Shown here: one piece after another, positions 1-8,580 of the stretch
How the letters are laid out: every line of letters starts with the position of its first letter
Numbering within the stretch: the stretch's first letter is position 1
NCBI RefSeq assembly: GCF_000019725.1
Contig: NC_010505.1
Span: 5,564,001 to 5,628,000 of the forward strand
Source: Methylobacterium radiotolerans JCM 2831
Lineage (GTDB): Bacteria; Pseudomonadota; Alphaproteobacteria; Rhizobiales; Beijerinckiaceae
Length of the DNA: 64,000 nucleotides
Direction: 5' to 3'
Notes under the pieces: generated by a model
Databases searched by the model: none
What the model was told of the DNA's origin: nothing
What the model saw: the letters and a program-made list of their open reading frames with translations, nothing else
Program-made: the position numbers and the translations under genes

Positions 1-293
1 ACCATCCGAAGTTCTGGCGACTGACGGGGGTCGTCCGCTATCCGTTCCGCCTCGACCTGCAGGCGAAGGTTGCAGGCCTTGGACGGGAGACCATCGTTCG
101 GGGTGCAGGCGTCGTGCCGGGCACACGCGGCGTCCAGGGCGTCGACCGGAGCCAGGGGGGCGTTGTTGCCCGGGCCACAATAGTTGCCGTGGATCAAGAG
201 GGTTGGACGAGCGGGTGCGGTTCCAGACTGGGCTACGCACGGGATCACGAAGCCCGCGGCTAGGAAGATTGAGGTAGCGATCCGAGTGAACAT
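1..293 (-). CDS. secreted phospholipase A2-like protein, C-terminus beyond window edge
   Basis: The frame is open from an ATG at 293 to the left edge (about 97 codons), so the C-terminus is missing. The first ~21 residues form a typical Sec signal peptide (MFTRIATSIFLAAGF then a V-A-Q cleavage region). The mature part carries the signature block of phospholipase A2 enzymes: HGNYCGPGNNAP (calcium loop), followed by LDAACARHDAC, which contains the catalytic His-Asp pair and disulfide cysteines. The family hydrolyses the sn-2 ester of phospholipids outside the cytoplasm and is common in eukaryotic venoms and in some bacteria and fungi. It is downstream of the efflux operon on the same strand, with a ~110 bp gap. 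Confidence 0.8.
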   Translation of the reverse strand, partial: MFTRIATSIFLAAGFVIPCVAQSGTAPARPTLLIHGNYCGPGNNAPLAPVDALDAACARHDACTPNDGLPSKACNLRLQVEAERIADDPRQSPELRM

Positions 294-405
294 GATGGGT
301 CTGCTCTGTATGGTCGCGCCCCCTCAGGCGTGACGCCGACTGCCTTCACGGGTGACGCAGGGCCGTCCCGCGCATGCAGCCAGCTCGTCGATGTTCCCCG
401 GTCCC

Positions 406-2019
406 TCATCGGCCGAGGGCCCCGTCGTGCACGACGTCCGTGAGCGGGATGCCCACCTTGGCCAGGGACAGGGGCGGCGTCCGTCCGACCGGGAAGGTCG
501 TCTCCCAGCCGCCGCCGAGCGCCTTCGACAGCGCGACGAAGTCGGTCGAGATAGCGGCCGTCGCCTGGGACAGGCTGGTCTCGGCTTGGAGCACCGTCTG
601 TGAAGCCTGGAGGACGGTCGTGAAGATTTCGACGCCCTGGACGTATCGCGCCCGCGACAGGGCGAGGGCTTGGCGCGCATCGGCCACCTGCCTGGCCAGA
701 CGCGCTCGGCGGGCCTCGTCACCGCGTAGAGCGGCGAGGGCGTTGACGACGTCGTGCCAGCCCTGGAGCACCGCCTTCTGGTAGGCAATGGCCGCCTCCT
801 GTTGCCGGGCGCGCTGGAGCACTAGGTTCGACTTGAGCCGCCCGCCCTCGAACAGCGGGATGGAGATCGAAGGGCCGATGTTCATGTACTGGAGCGACGA
901 GCCCCGGAAGAGCTTGCCCGGGTCGACCGAATTCACGGTCGGGCTTCCGGTCAGCGTAACGCTTGGGAAGAACTGCGCTTCCGCGACACCGATCTCGGCC
1001 ACGGCCGAATGCAGGTTGGCCTCGGCCCTGCGGATGTCGGGCCGGCGCATGACCAGGCTCGACGGCACACCGATGGGTATGCGCGGGGGCACGGGCGGGA
1101 TCGAGGGGCCGGCGACGAGTTCCTGCGAGAGCGCCAGCGGCGGTTCGCCGAGCAGCAGAGAGATCGCGTTGATTTGCTGGATCTCCTGCTGCTGGAGCTG
1201 CGGCAGCTGCGCTTTGATCGCCTCGACCTGCTGTGCCGCACTGGACGTATCGAGTCCGGTGACCAATCCCTTCTGCTGACGCACCCGGACGACGTCGAGG
1301 ATCTGCTCGTTGACCCGGATGTTGGCGAGGTCGATCCGGATGAGCTCCTGGGTGCCCCGCAACTGCACGTAGGCTCGCGCGAGTTCGGCCTGGCCGGAGA
1401 TCAGCGCGTCGCGCCTCGCTTCCGCGGAGGCGTCCGCCTGGGCCTCTGCGGACTCGACCGAGCGCCGGACCTTGCCCCAGAGGTCGAGTTCCCAGGAGGC
1501 GTCGAAGCCCAGCGTGTAGCTCTCGAAGCCGTTGGTCAGCGGCGCCGTCAGGTTGCCGCTGGAAGCGCCGCTGCTTCCGCCCGTCAGGCTGCCGAGCGAG
1601 TTGGAGAGGAGGCCGATGGTGCCGTTCTTGCTGAACTGCTGCCGGTAGGCGCTGCCTTGCCCGTTGAGGGTCGGCAGGCCCGCGGCAGCGGCGGTATTGA
1701 TCTGGGACCGGCTCTGGAACAGCCGCGCGGTGGTGGTCTGAACGTCGAGGTTCTGGGCCGCCAGACGGTCCTCAAGTTGCGCCAGCACGGGATCGCGGAA
1801 GGCGAGCCACCACGCAACGTCCGGTTCGGCGTCGATGGTGCGTGCCAGGAGTCGCCGTGGCGTCGGCGCGACGAGGCCGGTGTCGAGATAGTCGCCCGCG
1901 TCTGCGAGCGGCGTCGCAAGCGGGGCGAAGTCGGGCCCGACCGTGCATCCGGCAAGGCCGAGCAGGCCGGCCGTGATCATCGCTCGGCCGCGTCGGCCGA
2001 GGTATCGGGAGAGCGTCAT
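406..2019 (-). CDS. NodT-family outer membrane efflux lipoprotein
   Basis: 537 residues, the usual length for the RND/MFS outer membrane factor family. The N-terminus has a lipoprotein signal with lipobox LAGC followed by TVGPDF, a hallmark start of NodT/OprM-type channels. The rest shows the duplicated coiled-coil pattern with conserved VRRSVESAEAQADASAE and RRPDIRRAEANLHSAVAEIG blocks. It would form the trimeric outer membrane channel for the HlyD adaptor and DHA2 pump encoded just upstream; one base separates it from the pump gene, so the three are co-transcribed. An internal ATG at 1980 could also serve as start, but the longer form gives a better basic n-region. Confidence 0.92.
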   Translation of the reverse strand: MTLSRYLGRRGRAMITAGLLGLAGCTVGPDFAPLATPLADAGDYLDTGLVAPTPRRLLARTIDAEPDVAWWLAFRDPVLAQLEDRLAAQNLDVQTTTARLFQSRSQINTAAAAGLPTLNGQGSAYRQQFSKNGTIGLLSNSLGSLTGGSSGASSGNLTAPLTNGFESYTLGFDASWELDLWGKVRRSVESAEAQADASAEARRDALISGQAELARAYVQLRGTQELIRIDLANIRVNEQILDVVRVRQQKGLVTGLDTSSAAQQVEAIKAQLPQLQQQEIQQINAISLLLGEPPLALSQELVAGPSIPPVPPRIPIGVPSSLVMRRPDIRRAEANLHSAVAEIGVAEAQFFPSVTLTGSPTVNSVDPGKLFRGSSLQYMNIGPSISIPLFEGGRLKSNLVLQRARQQEAAIAYQKAVLQGWHDVVNALAALRGDEARRARLARQVADARQALALSRARYVQGVEIFTTVLQASQTVLQAETSLSQATAAISTDFVALSKALGGGWETTFPVGRTPPLSLAKVGIPLTDVVHDGALGR

Positions 2020-2020
2020 G

Positions 2021-3589
2021 TCAGTGTCCCCCGCCGCCTTCGCCTTGCGCGGTCTTGGCCGAGATCAACAGGCATAGGGGTACGACGAGGAACGCCAGGA
2101 CCGCCGCGTACTGGTACACGTTGCCGTAGGCGAGCACTTGGGCCTGCTTCGTGAAGGTCTGGTAGGTATGCGCGACAGCCTGCTGGTGCACCAACGACGC
2201 CGCCCGCCCAAGGGACCGGAGCGTGTGCTCGCTTTCCTGAATTAGCAGGTTGTAGCCGTGGCGTAGGGGCGTCATGAACGACGAGAGATGGGCTTGGTCG
2301 GCCTGCGTTCGTTCCGTCACCGCGGCGGTCGAGAGGGAGATCCCGACGGAGCCGAACACGTTGCGGAACATGGAGAACAAGGCGGATCCGTCGCTGCGGT
2401 AGCGGTCCGGCAGGGTCAGGTAGGCGATCGTGGAGATCGGCACGAACAGGAAGGCGAGTGGCGCCGTCTGCAGCGTGCGCATCCAGACCAGTGTCCGAAA
2501 GTCGACGTCGGGAGCAAGAAAGCTTGAATAGAACATCGCGGCGCCCGTGAAGGCGAACCCGAACATGATGATGTAGCGGGTCTGGACGAACTTCATCGCT
2601 ACGGCGACGACGGGGATCAGGAAGATGACCGCGATGCCTCCCGGCGACAAGATGAAGCCGGAATCAAGCGCCGTGTAGCCCAGCACCTGCTGGGCGAAGT
2701 TAGGAGTAAGGACGGATCCGCCATAAAGCAGTGCCCCGACCGCACCGATGAGCAGGCAGCCGACGGAGAAGTTCCGGTCCTTGAAAACGTTGAGGTCTAC
2801 GACCGGCTCGTCGGCGATCAGCAGCCAGCAGATCGCGCCGAAAATTCCCAGGAATGCGATGACGGCCATTATCCGGATGAAGGACGAGCTGAACCAGCCG
2901 TTGACCTCGCCACGGTCGATCATGACCTGCATGCAGCCGATGCCGATGACGATGAGCGACAGGCCGACGTAGTCGAGGCCGCGGGCGCGCTTCTTCTTCT
3001 CGTCTGGTGGGTCCTGAACGAGGTATGCGTTGACGAAGAAGGTGAAGATCCCGACCGGCACGTTGATGAAGAAAATCCAGCGCCAGGTCGAATGCTCGAC
3101 GAGGTAGCCGCCCAGCGTCGGCCCGAGGACGGGGGCGACGACGGTCGCCACGGCCGTGACGCCGAAGGCGGCCCCGCGCTTGGCCGGCGGGAAGGTGTCG
3201 AGGATGATTGCCTGCTGGCTCGGCTGCAGGCCGCCGCCGAAGAAGCCCTGCATCAGGCGGAAGACGATGATCTGCCCAAGGCTCTGCGAGATGCCGCACA
3301 GGAACGACGACACCGTGAACATGCCGATGCAGATCAGGAAGTAGCGCTTGCGTCCGATGGTGTCGGACAGCCAGCCAGCGATGGTCAGCACAATACCGTT
3401 GGCGACGAGGTAGGCTGTCAGGGTATAGGTCGCCTCGTCGTTCGAGGCCGCGAGCGAGCCGGCGATGTAGGGCAGCGCCACGTTGACGATGGTGGTGTCG
3501 AGCACCTCCATGAACGCCGCCAGCGTGACCGCGATGGCGACGAGCCAAGGGTTGTGGGCGGATTTTCGACCGTTCGAGGCGTCGCTCAT
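2021..3589 (-). CDS. emrB: DHA2-family MFS multidrug transporter (EmrB/QacA type)
   Basis: 522 residues with about 14 hydrophobic segments, typical of DHA2 drug:H+ antiporters. Motifs seen: the N-terminal LDTTIVNVALPYIAGSL (DHA2 motif D1 region), GWLSDTIGRKRYF (motif A loop) and VAPVLGPTLGGYL (motif C, the antiporter signature). In the inner membrane it exports hydrophobic drugs through the HlyD adaptor and NodT channel of the same operon. Its ATG overlaps the end of the upstream adaptor gene by 4 bp (ATGA), so translation is probably coupled. The divergent TetR gene is the likely repressor. Confidence 0.95.
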   Translation of the reverse strand: MSDASNGRKSAHNPWLVAIAVTLAAFMEVLDTTIVNVALPYIAGSLAASNDEATYTLTAYLVANGIVLTIAGWLSDTIGRKRYFLICIGMFTVSSFLCGISQSLGQIIVFRLMQGFFGGGLQPSQQAIILDTFPPAKRGAAFGVTAVATVVAPVLGPTLGGYLVEHSTWRWIFFINVPVGIFTFFVNAYLVQDPPDEKKKRARGLDYVGLSLIVIGIGCMQVMIDRGEVNGWFSSSFIRIMAVIAFLGIFGAICWLLIADEPVVDLNVFKDRNFSVGCLLIGAVGALLYGGSVLTPNFAQQVLGYTALDSGFILSPGGIAVIFLIPVVAVAMKFVQTRYIIMFGFAFTGAAMFYSSFLAPDVDFRTLVWMRTLQTAPLAFLFVPISTIAYLTLPDRYRSDGSALFSMFRNVFGSVGISLSTAAVTERTQADQAHLSSFMTPLRHGYNLLIQESEHTLRSLGRAASLVHQQAVAHTYQTFTKQAQVLAYGNVYQYAAVLAFLVVPLCLLISAKTAQGEGGGGH

Positions 3590-5040
3590 TTGAGCATCAC
3601 CGTCGGTACGACGCTGATGCCGAGCGGCAGCGGCTCGTCCTTCTTCAGACCGCCGTCGATGACGATCTTCACCGGCACGCGCTGAACGATCTTGATGAAG
3701 TTGCCGGTGGCGTTCTCGGCCGGGAAGGCGGAAAACTTAGAGCCGGAGCCGCGCTGGATCGAATCCACGTGGCCCTCCAGATCGAGGTCGGGGTAGGCGT
3801 CGATGGCAATCTTGACCCGTTGCCCGGGGCGCATGCCGTCGAGTTCAGTCTCCTTGTAGTTGGCCGTCACCCAGACGTCGGTGGTGACGAGCGACATCAC
3901 TTGCTGGCCGGCTGACAGGTAGTCGCCGGCGTTGACGTTGCGCTTCGTGACCCAGCCGTCCTGAGACGCGCGCACCACGCTCCACTCAATGTTCAGGTCA
4001 GCCTGCTCGACTTGCGCCTTGGCCTGTTCGGCCTGGCCCTTAAGCTGGTCGACCTGCTGCTCGGACTGACCGATGTTCTGCTGAACCGGCATGGCCTGGA
4101 CGAGGCGCGCCTGCGCCTGCTCGACCTGTGCCTTAGCCTGCTGGTAGTTCGCCGCGGTAGTGTCGACGTCCTGCTGAGTCGTGGCGAGCTTCGGCAGGCT
4201 CCTCTGACGGTCGTAGTTCGCCTGCTGCAGGGCGAGGTTGGCCTTGGCCGAGTCGAGGTTGGCCTGTGCGAGCTGGAGCGCGGCGGGAAAGTTCTTCCTG
4301 GCGATCTCGACGCCGAGCTTCTGGTTGGCGACCTGCGCGTTGCTGGCGTCGAGTTGGCCCTGGGCCTGCTCGCGGCTGAACCTGAACTGCCGCGGGTCAA
4401 TGCGGAAGAGCGGATCGCCCTTGCGGACGAACTGGTTGTCCGTGACATCCAGGGCGATGACCTGTCCGGCGACCTGCGGGGCGACGTTGACGATATTCCC
4501 GTCGGTGTAGGCATCGTCGGTGCTAATCTTCCCGCGCGTCGAGAGCCAGTAGTACAGGCCGCCGCCGGCGAGCAGCAGTAGGACCACCGCCGCGATGCCG
4601 ATGACGAGCGGCCGTCGTTTCCTCCGAGCTCGCTTGTCGCCTTCGGCTTCGTCTTTGCCCGCCCCGGAGCCTTTGCGGTCGTCTTCATCGTCTTCCCTGT
4701 CCGATCCGGAGCCTTTCCGGTCGTCCTGCCCCTCCGCCTCGTCGCGGTCGCGTCCGTTATTGGAACGAATGTCGCGTCGGTCCTCGTCGCCGCGGCCCCG
4801 GCGACGAGGCTCGTCGTCCCGGTATTCCTGCCCGGATCGTTCGTCACGGCGTCGGCGGGATCGGTCCCCATCCGAGTGTGAGCGGCTCTCTACACGGCCG
4901 CGCCACGCATCGGCATCCTCAAGGCGGCGGTCTTCGTACCGGGACCGGGTGCGGTCCAAAGAGCCGATGTCGAGCACGTCACGTCGATCCGAGGGCCCTC
5001 TCGACGGTGCGTACGGGCCGTCCAGGTCGTCTGCGCGCAT
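3586..5040 (-). CDS. emrA: HlyD/EmrA-family membrane fusion protein with long charged N-terminus
   Basis: 484 residues. Residues ~144-165 form the single membrane anchor (LVIGIAAVVLLLLAGGGLYYW). After it come a biotinyl-lipoyl half motif (VAPQVAGQVIAL), a long coiled-coil hairpin rich in Gln/Ala, and a C-terminal beta-barrel with VWVTANYKETELDGMRPGQ, all classic EmrA features. Unusual is the ~140-residue cytoplasmic N-terminus, almost entirely Asp, Arg, Glu, Gly and Ser, with a short repeat around DDRKGSGS / DDRKGSGA; EmrA normally has about 20 residues there. The start at 5040 is the first ATG; the first part could be non-translated, but the frame stays open and codon use matches. First gene of the efflux operon. 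Confidence 0.9.
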   Translation of the reverse strand: MRADDLDGPYAPSRGPSDRRDVLDIGSLDRTRSRYEDRRLEDADAWRGRVESRSHSDGDRSRRRRDERSGQEYRDDEPRRRGRGDEDRRDIRSNNGRDRDEAEGQDDRKGSGSDREDDEDDRKGSGAGKDEAEGDKRARRKRRPLVIGIAAVVLLLLAGGGLYYWLSTRGKISTDDAYTDGNIVNVAPQVAGQVIALDVTDNQFVRKGDPLFRIDPRQFRFSREQAQGQLDASNAQVANQKLGVEIARKNFPAALQLAQANLDSAKANLALQQANYDRQRSLPKLATTQQDVDTTAANYQQAKAQVEQAQARLVQAMPVQQNIGQSEQQVDQLKGQAEQAKAQVEQADLNIEWSVVRASQDGWVTKRNVNAGDYLSAGQQVMSLVTTDVWVTANYKETELDGMRPGQRVKIAIDAYPDLDLEGHVDSIQRGSGSKFSAFPAENATGNFIKIVQRVPVKIVIDGGLKKDEPLPLGISVVPTVMLK

Positions 5041-5122
5041 GTGGGGAGATCACCCTTAACCTTCGCACGGCAACCGGCGAGACGACCTGTACGTTTGCTG
5101 CCATGACGGCGTGATGCATACG

Positions 5123-5139
5123 AACCGAACGTTTCGTTT
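5123..5139. promoter_or_regulatory. candidate TetR operator in the divergent efflux promoter
   Basis: A 17-bp imperfect palindrome (AACCGAACGTTTCGTTT, 12 of 17 positions symmetric) lies in the 120-bp space between the HlyD gene and the TetR gene. Position and symmetry fit autoregulation and repression of the efflux operon. Inference only; no boundary evidence for promoters. Confidence 0.4.
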
Positions 5140-5160
5140 CTTTTCTGGAAGATGGTGCCG

Positions 5161-5835
5161 ATGTCAAGCGAAACGCCCGGTTCAGGCAAGCGATCATGGG
5201 TTCGTGTTTCGCGTGGTGAGGAGCGGCGCGGCGAGATCGCGGAGGTCGCGGAGCGCGTGTTTCTCAAGCACGGCTTCGCAGAGACGACGATGCGGTTAGT
5301 GGCGGTCGAGGCCGGCGCTTCGACTGAGACGGTGTACCGTCACTTCGGCTCCAAGGACGAGATGTTCATCGAGGTGGTGGGCAATCGCACCCAGGAACTT
5401 CGCCAGCGGATCGAGACCGACCTCGAAAGTACGGGGCCACTCCCGACCGTCCTGGAATCTGTCGGTATGAGCCTCTTTGGGGCAATGGTCATGCCGGAAG
5501 TGTCGGCGCTAGGGTGCATCATCGTCGGCGAAGTGCCCCGCAATCCCGCGCTCGGCGAGGCGTTCTACGCGATGGCGCCTGGCCGGACGCTCGCCAAGCT
5601 GACCTCGTACCTTACGGATGCTCGGGCCCGCGGCGATTTCATCGGGGACGACCCGCAGCTCGCTGCGAACATGTTCATCGGACTGATCATGGGGAAAATC
5701 CTGCCGGTTCGCCTCTTCATTCCGCACCTGGACGACTCCAGCCCTGAGCAGATCGAACGCCACGTCGGCGAGGCCGTGCGGATCTTCCTCAGCGTCTATC
5801 ATCGAGGTGGGGCCGGAGGCGGCGGGGCGAAATGA
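5161..5835 (+). CDS. TetR/AcrR-family transcriptional regulator
   Basis: 224 residues. N-terminal DNA-binding domain at ~18-65: GEIAEVAERVFLKHGFAETTMRLVAVEAGASTETVYRHFGSKDEMF split over the typical TetR helix-turn-helix, ending in the VYRHFGSKDEMF recognition helix. The C-terminal part resembles the AcrR-type C-terminal domain (VGEAVRIFLSVY near the end). It is transcribed away from the HlyD-DHA2-NodT operon, the standard arrangement for a local repressor of efflux genes induced by pump substrates. Start at 5161 was preferred over the ATG at 5152 because GGAAG is then correctly spaced upstream. Confidence 0.92.
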   Translation: MSSETPGSGKRSWVRVSRGEERRGEIAEVAERVFLKHGFAETTMRLVAVEAGASTETVYRHFGSKDEMFIEVVGNRTQELRQRIETDLESTGPLPTVLESVGMSLFGAMVMPEVSALGCIIVGEVPRNPALGEAFYAMAPGRTLAKLTSYLTDARARGDFIGDDPQLAANMFIGLIMGKILPVRLFIPHLDDSSPEQIERHVGEAVRIFLSVYHRGGAGGGGAK

Positions 5836-6031
5836 CCGTTCACTCGGGCTTTGCGGCTGCCATGGCTTCACCTTGCTCATCGGGGAGCCTCGCCATCTTG
5901 GGGCCCGTCCGGTGAGGATCTGAGGCGGGGTTGAGTGGCCGGGATGGCGATGATTCCAGGAGGGCGCCGAAGCCTGACGTGGAAGCGTCATGTGGACCCC
6001 GACCACCCGGCGGCAGCATAGCCGCGTTGGT

Positions 6032-6580
6032 CGTCGCCATGAAACCGACCTCACCGACGCCGAGTAGGCGGTAATCGAGCCACTGATGCCAAGGCCAACG
6101 CCTGTGGCCGGCCTCGCCTCTGGACGACACAAGAGGTCTTGAACGCCATCTTCTTCGTTCTGGGAGGTGAAAGCTCATGGCGGTTGATACTTAAGGATCT
6201 GCCGCCGCGTTCGACGACGTTCGGCTACTTCAGCCGCTGGCCTGACACAAAGCTGCTCGGCCGGATCAACCACCGCCTCGACATGCTTGATCGCGAGCGG
6301 ATAGGACGGGAAGCCTCACCGTCCGCCGCGGTCCTCGACAGCCCAAGCATCAAGACGACGGAAAGCGGCTGTCCGCGCGGCTACGATGCCGGTAAGAGGG
6401 TCAAAGGGTGCAAGCGCCAAGCGCTGCTCGACATGGACGGGCGCACGCTCGTCCTAGATCTTCAGCGTGCCGACGTACATGACCGCGACGGGGCCGCGCC
6501 GGTGCTGTGCCTGTCGCGCTGGACCTTCCTGTTCATCACCAAGGCCTTCGCTGACGCCGGCTATGCCGGCGACAAGCCAC
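6032..6580 (+). pseudogene. IS5-family transposase remnant
   Basis: Translation in two frames gives the N-terminal two thirds of an IS5-type DDE transposase: TDLTDAE, then an in-frame TAG (6065-6067) where Trp is expected (DAEW), IEPLMPRP, a one-base frameshift near 6090, then NACGRPRLWTT, LNAIFFVLGGE, KDLPPRSTTFGYFSRW, and the catalytic region DSPSIKTTESGCPRGYDAGKRVKG. It ends abruptly after FADAGYAGDKP at ~6580, where a fragment of an ABC solute-binding protein begins. No terminal inverted repeats were found. Dead by stop, frameshift and truncation. Confidence 0.85.
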
Positions 6581-6946
6581 ATGGTCACCCGCCGGGCCAA
6601 CAAGGCGCCTCCGGACCAGGGTGGCTGGAACATCTTCTGCACCGATTGGTCCGGCTTCGACATGCTGAACCCGGCGGTAGAGCAGGTGCTGCGCTGCGGC
6701 GGCGTGCAGACGGGCTTCTTCGGCTGGCCCGACCTCCCGCAGATCGAGGCCATGCGTGGGGCCTGGATCGAGGCGCCGGACGAGGACGGCCGCCGGAAGA
6801 TCGCCCACGATATCCAGGCGCTGGCGATGCAGGAGGTGCCCTACCTGCCCCTCGGCCAGTATCTCAGCCGGACTGCCTATCGGGACGATCTCCGGGACGT
6901 GGTCAAGAACCTGTCCGTGTTCTGGAACGTGCGGCGAGCGTCCTAG
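6581..6946 (+). pseudogene. C-terminal fragment of a family 5 ABC solute-binding protein
   Basis: About 121 codons matching the C-terminal lobe of peptide/nickel-type extracellular solute-binding proteins (SBP_bac_5): RANKAPPDQGGWNIF, FGWPDLPQIEAMRGAW, IQALAMQEVPYLPLGQY and the terminal LSVFWNVRRAS. The normal protein is over 500 residues; the N-terminal three quarters and any signal peptide are absent. It starts exactly where the IS5 remnant stops, so the junction probably records a one-ended transposition or deletion. No transporter permease genes are nearby. Confidence 0.8.
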
Positions 6947-7456
6947 AGGTCTACTGAGCGTGACGAAGGCGACGGTTCTCGCCGGATAGATGCTGGGCGT
7001 TCGTGCTCGTCAGAAGAGCGGGCGATACGGCTAAGGCCGTCGGCTTTCTGGCCTTTCCGGCCCAAAAGCAGAAGGTCGCGTTTCCACTCCGAGCGGTCGT
7101 ACCGATCAGAGCCGAAGCCATCAGGAACTGGTATCAACGAGCAGCCAGCGTAGCTCCTGAACGCCGCGATCCACTGCCTTCCAGGGCTAACCGGCTTAGC
7201 CGAGCCGCACCGGATTGCCGTGATATCACTCGCTGATCACACCACCTTTGTTCTCTCCAATCTCTTCGATGGTATCGTTCAGAGGAAGACGAAACGGCTC
7301 AGAACGGCCGGTCTGATATCGACCCAACTCGGCCGCTCTGAATACCGTCGATGTGAGCCGGAAGCAGACATTCGTCGGCTGTTAGGTAATCGCGTCGAGC
7401 TTCCTGTCGCCGTGATAAGATTGTAGCCCTCGTGGTCGAGCGTCAGCCGCAGGAAG
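6947..7456. other. 510-bp intergenic stretch with a degenerate repeat copy
   Basis: No convincing gene. At about 7305-7372 it holds a diverged copy of the dispersed repeat seen elsewhere in the window (CGGCCGGTCTGATATCGACC, GACCCAACT, then AAGCAGACATT). The same blocks recur in the same order at 14095-14188. Confidence 0.5.
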
Positions 7457-8278
7457 GTGCGGTGCACGGTTCGCCACGAGTTCGCGGAGACGATCTTGCC
7501 GGACAATGCCAACCGGGACGGCTCGACACCGACCATTGTGGTCGATGGGCCCATTGCAACAATCACGCTTCGGCGCCCCATACACCATAACCGTCTTGAG
7601 GCAGCCGACTTCGCCGTCTTGATGGCGGCGCTTGATCAGGTGGAGGCCAATCGGAACGTTCGCTGCCTCATCATCACAGCGACTGGTCCCACCTTCAGCG
7701 CCGGTTACGACATCGGCAAGCTCGCGCTGGGCGGCGACAACGACGAGATGTTCGGCCTCTGCGACCGGGTGGAGAACCTCGTGCAGCCGACGATCTGTGC
7801 CTTGAACGGAAACGTCTACGGGGGAGCGACGGACCTCGCTTTGGCATGTGACATTCGGCTGGGCATCGAGGGCATGAAGATGTTCATGCCGCCAGCGAAA
7901 CTCGGGATGCATTACTACTACAGCGGGCTCCGCCGCTACGTTCAACAGCTCGGCCTTGGGAACGCGAAGCGCCTCATCTTGAGCGGGGCGATGATCGAGG
8001 CCCCTGAAATGCTCCAGATCGGCTTCCTGGACGAGTTACTCGCACCCGATGCCCTCCATGCCCGGGTAGTCGTGCTCGCCGGCATGATCGCGGATGGGGC
8101 GCCTACCGCAGTCCAGGGCATGAAGGCATCCATGAACGCGATTGCCGCGGGCACTGCCGTAGCGCAGGAGGTTCAGGACAGATACCTTTCCAGCCTGCGC
8201 TCGGACGACCTGAAGGAAGGACTACGGGCGCTCGCCGAGAAGCGAAAGCCGCGCTTCACCGAGGCTGCGGATTTATAG
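7457..8278 (+). CDS. enoyl-CoA hydratase/isomerase family (crotonase) protein
   Basis: 273 residues with a complete crotonase core: TITLRRPIHHNRL, LIITATGPTFSAGYDI (first oxyanion-hole segment), then ALNGNVYGGATDLALACDIRLG (second oxyanion-hole glycine pair and the helix that follows) and LILSGAMIEAPEMLQIGFLDEL. The catalytic Glu positions of true hydratases are not obvious, so substrate and reaction (hydration, isomerisation or hydrolysis of an acyl-CoA) cannot be stated. The first ~20 residues (MRCTVRHEFAET) do not look like the family, so the real start may lie downstream, e.g. a GTG near 7538. It stands alone; its convergent neighbour is a VOC dioxygenase. Confidence 0.85.
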   Translation: MRCTVRHEFAETILPDNANRDGSTPTIVVDGPIATITLRRPIHHNRLEAADFAVLMAALDQVEANRNVRCLIITATGPTFSAGYDIGKLALGGDNDEMFGLCDRVENLVQPTICALNGNVYGGATDLALACDIRLGIEGMKMFMPPAKLGMHYYYSGLRRYVQQLGLGNAKRLILSGAMIEAPEMLQIGFLDELLAPDALHARVVVLAGMIADGAPTAVQGMKASMNAIAAGTAVAQEVQDRYLSSLRSDDLKEGLRALAEKRKPRFTEAADL

Positions 8279-8580
8279 CGAGCGCAAGCCACCGTCTGCA
8301 AAGGGTTGTGAGCGCTTAGAAGGCCAGGTCTGCTCGAACGGATTTGCCATCTGGATGCGGACCAGGGGGCATCCACCCCGAGCGGTTGCTCTGCAATCGA
8401 CCCAACCCACCCGCCAAGAACGTCGTTTGAGCTTCTCCGAAGCGGCCATTCGTCTGCCATCCAGCACTTTCGGCTCATGGCGGGAGTGGCCTCTGGCCGT
8501 CCCCGAGCAGACGCCCCAGAAGGGACCCTTCCGGGGCGCACTCCCGTCCCGACGTTTCCCCAGAAAGCGACCGTTCGCGT
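8279..8580. terminator. convergent intergenic region with terminator hairpin and repeat fragment
   Basis: Between two convergent genes. 8512-8538 can fold as CGCCCC-A-GAAGG / CCTTC-C-GGGGCG, a strong stem with one mismatch and a 3-nt loop, likely a bidirectional terminator although there is no T-tract. CTGCAATCGACCCAACCC at 8391-8409 is a short copy of the dispersed repeat core. No gene seen. Confidence 0.45.

Noticed and set aside
1009..2154. A 381-codon plus frame opposite the outer membrane channel gene
   Set aside because: Reverse shadow with no motif; the NodT gene on the minus strand is certain.
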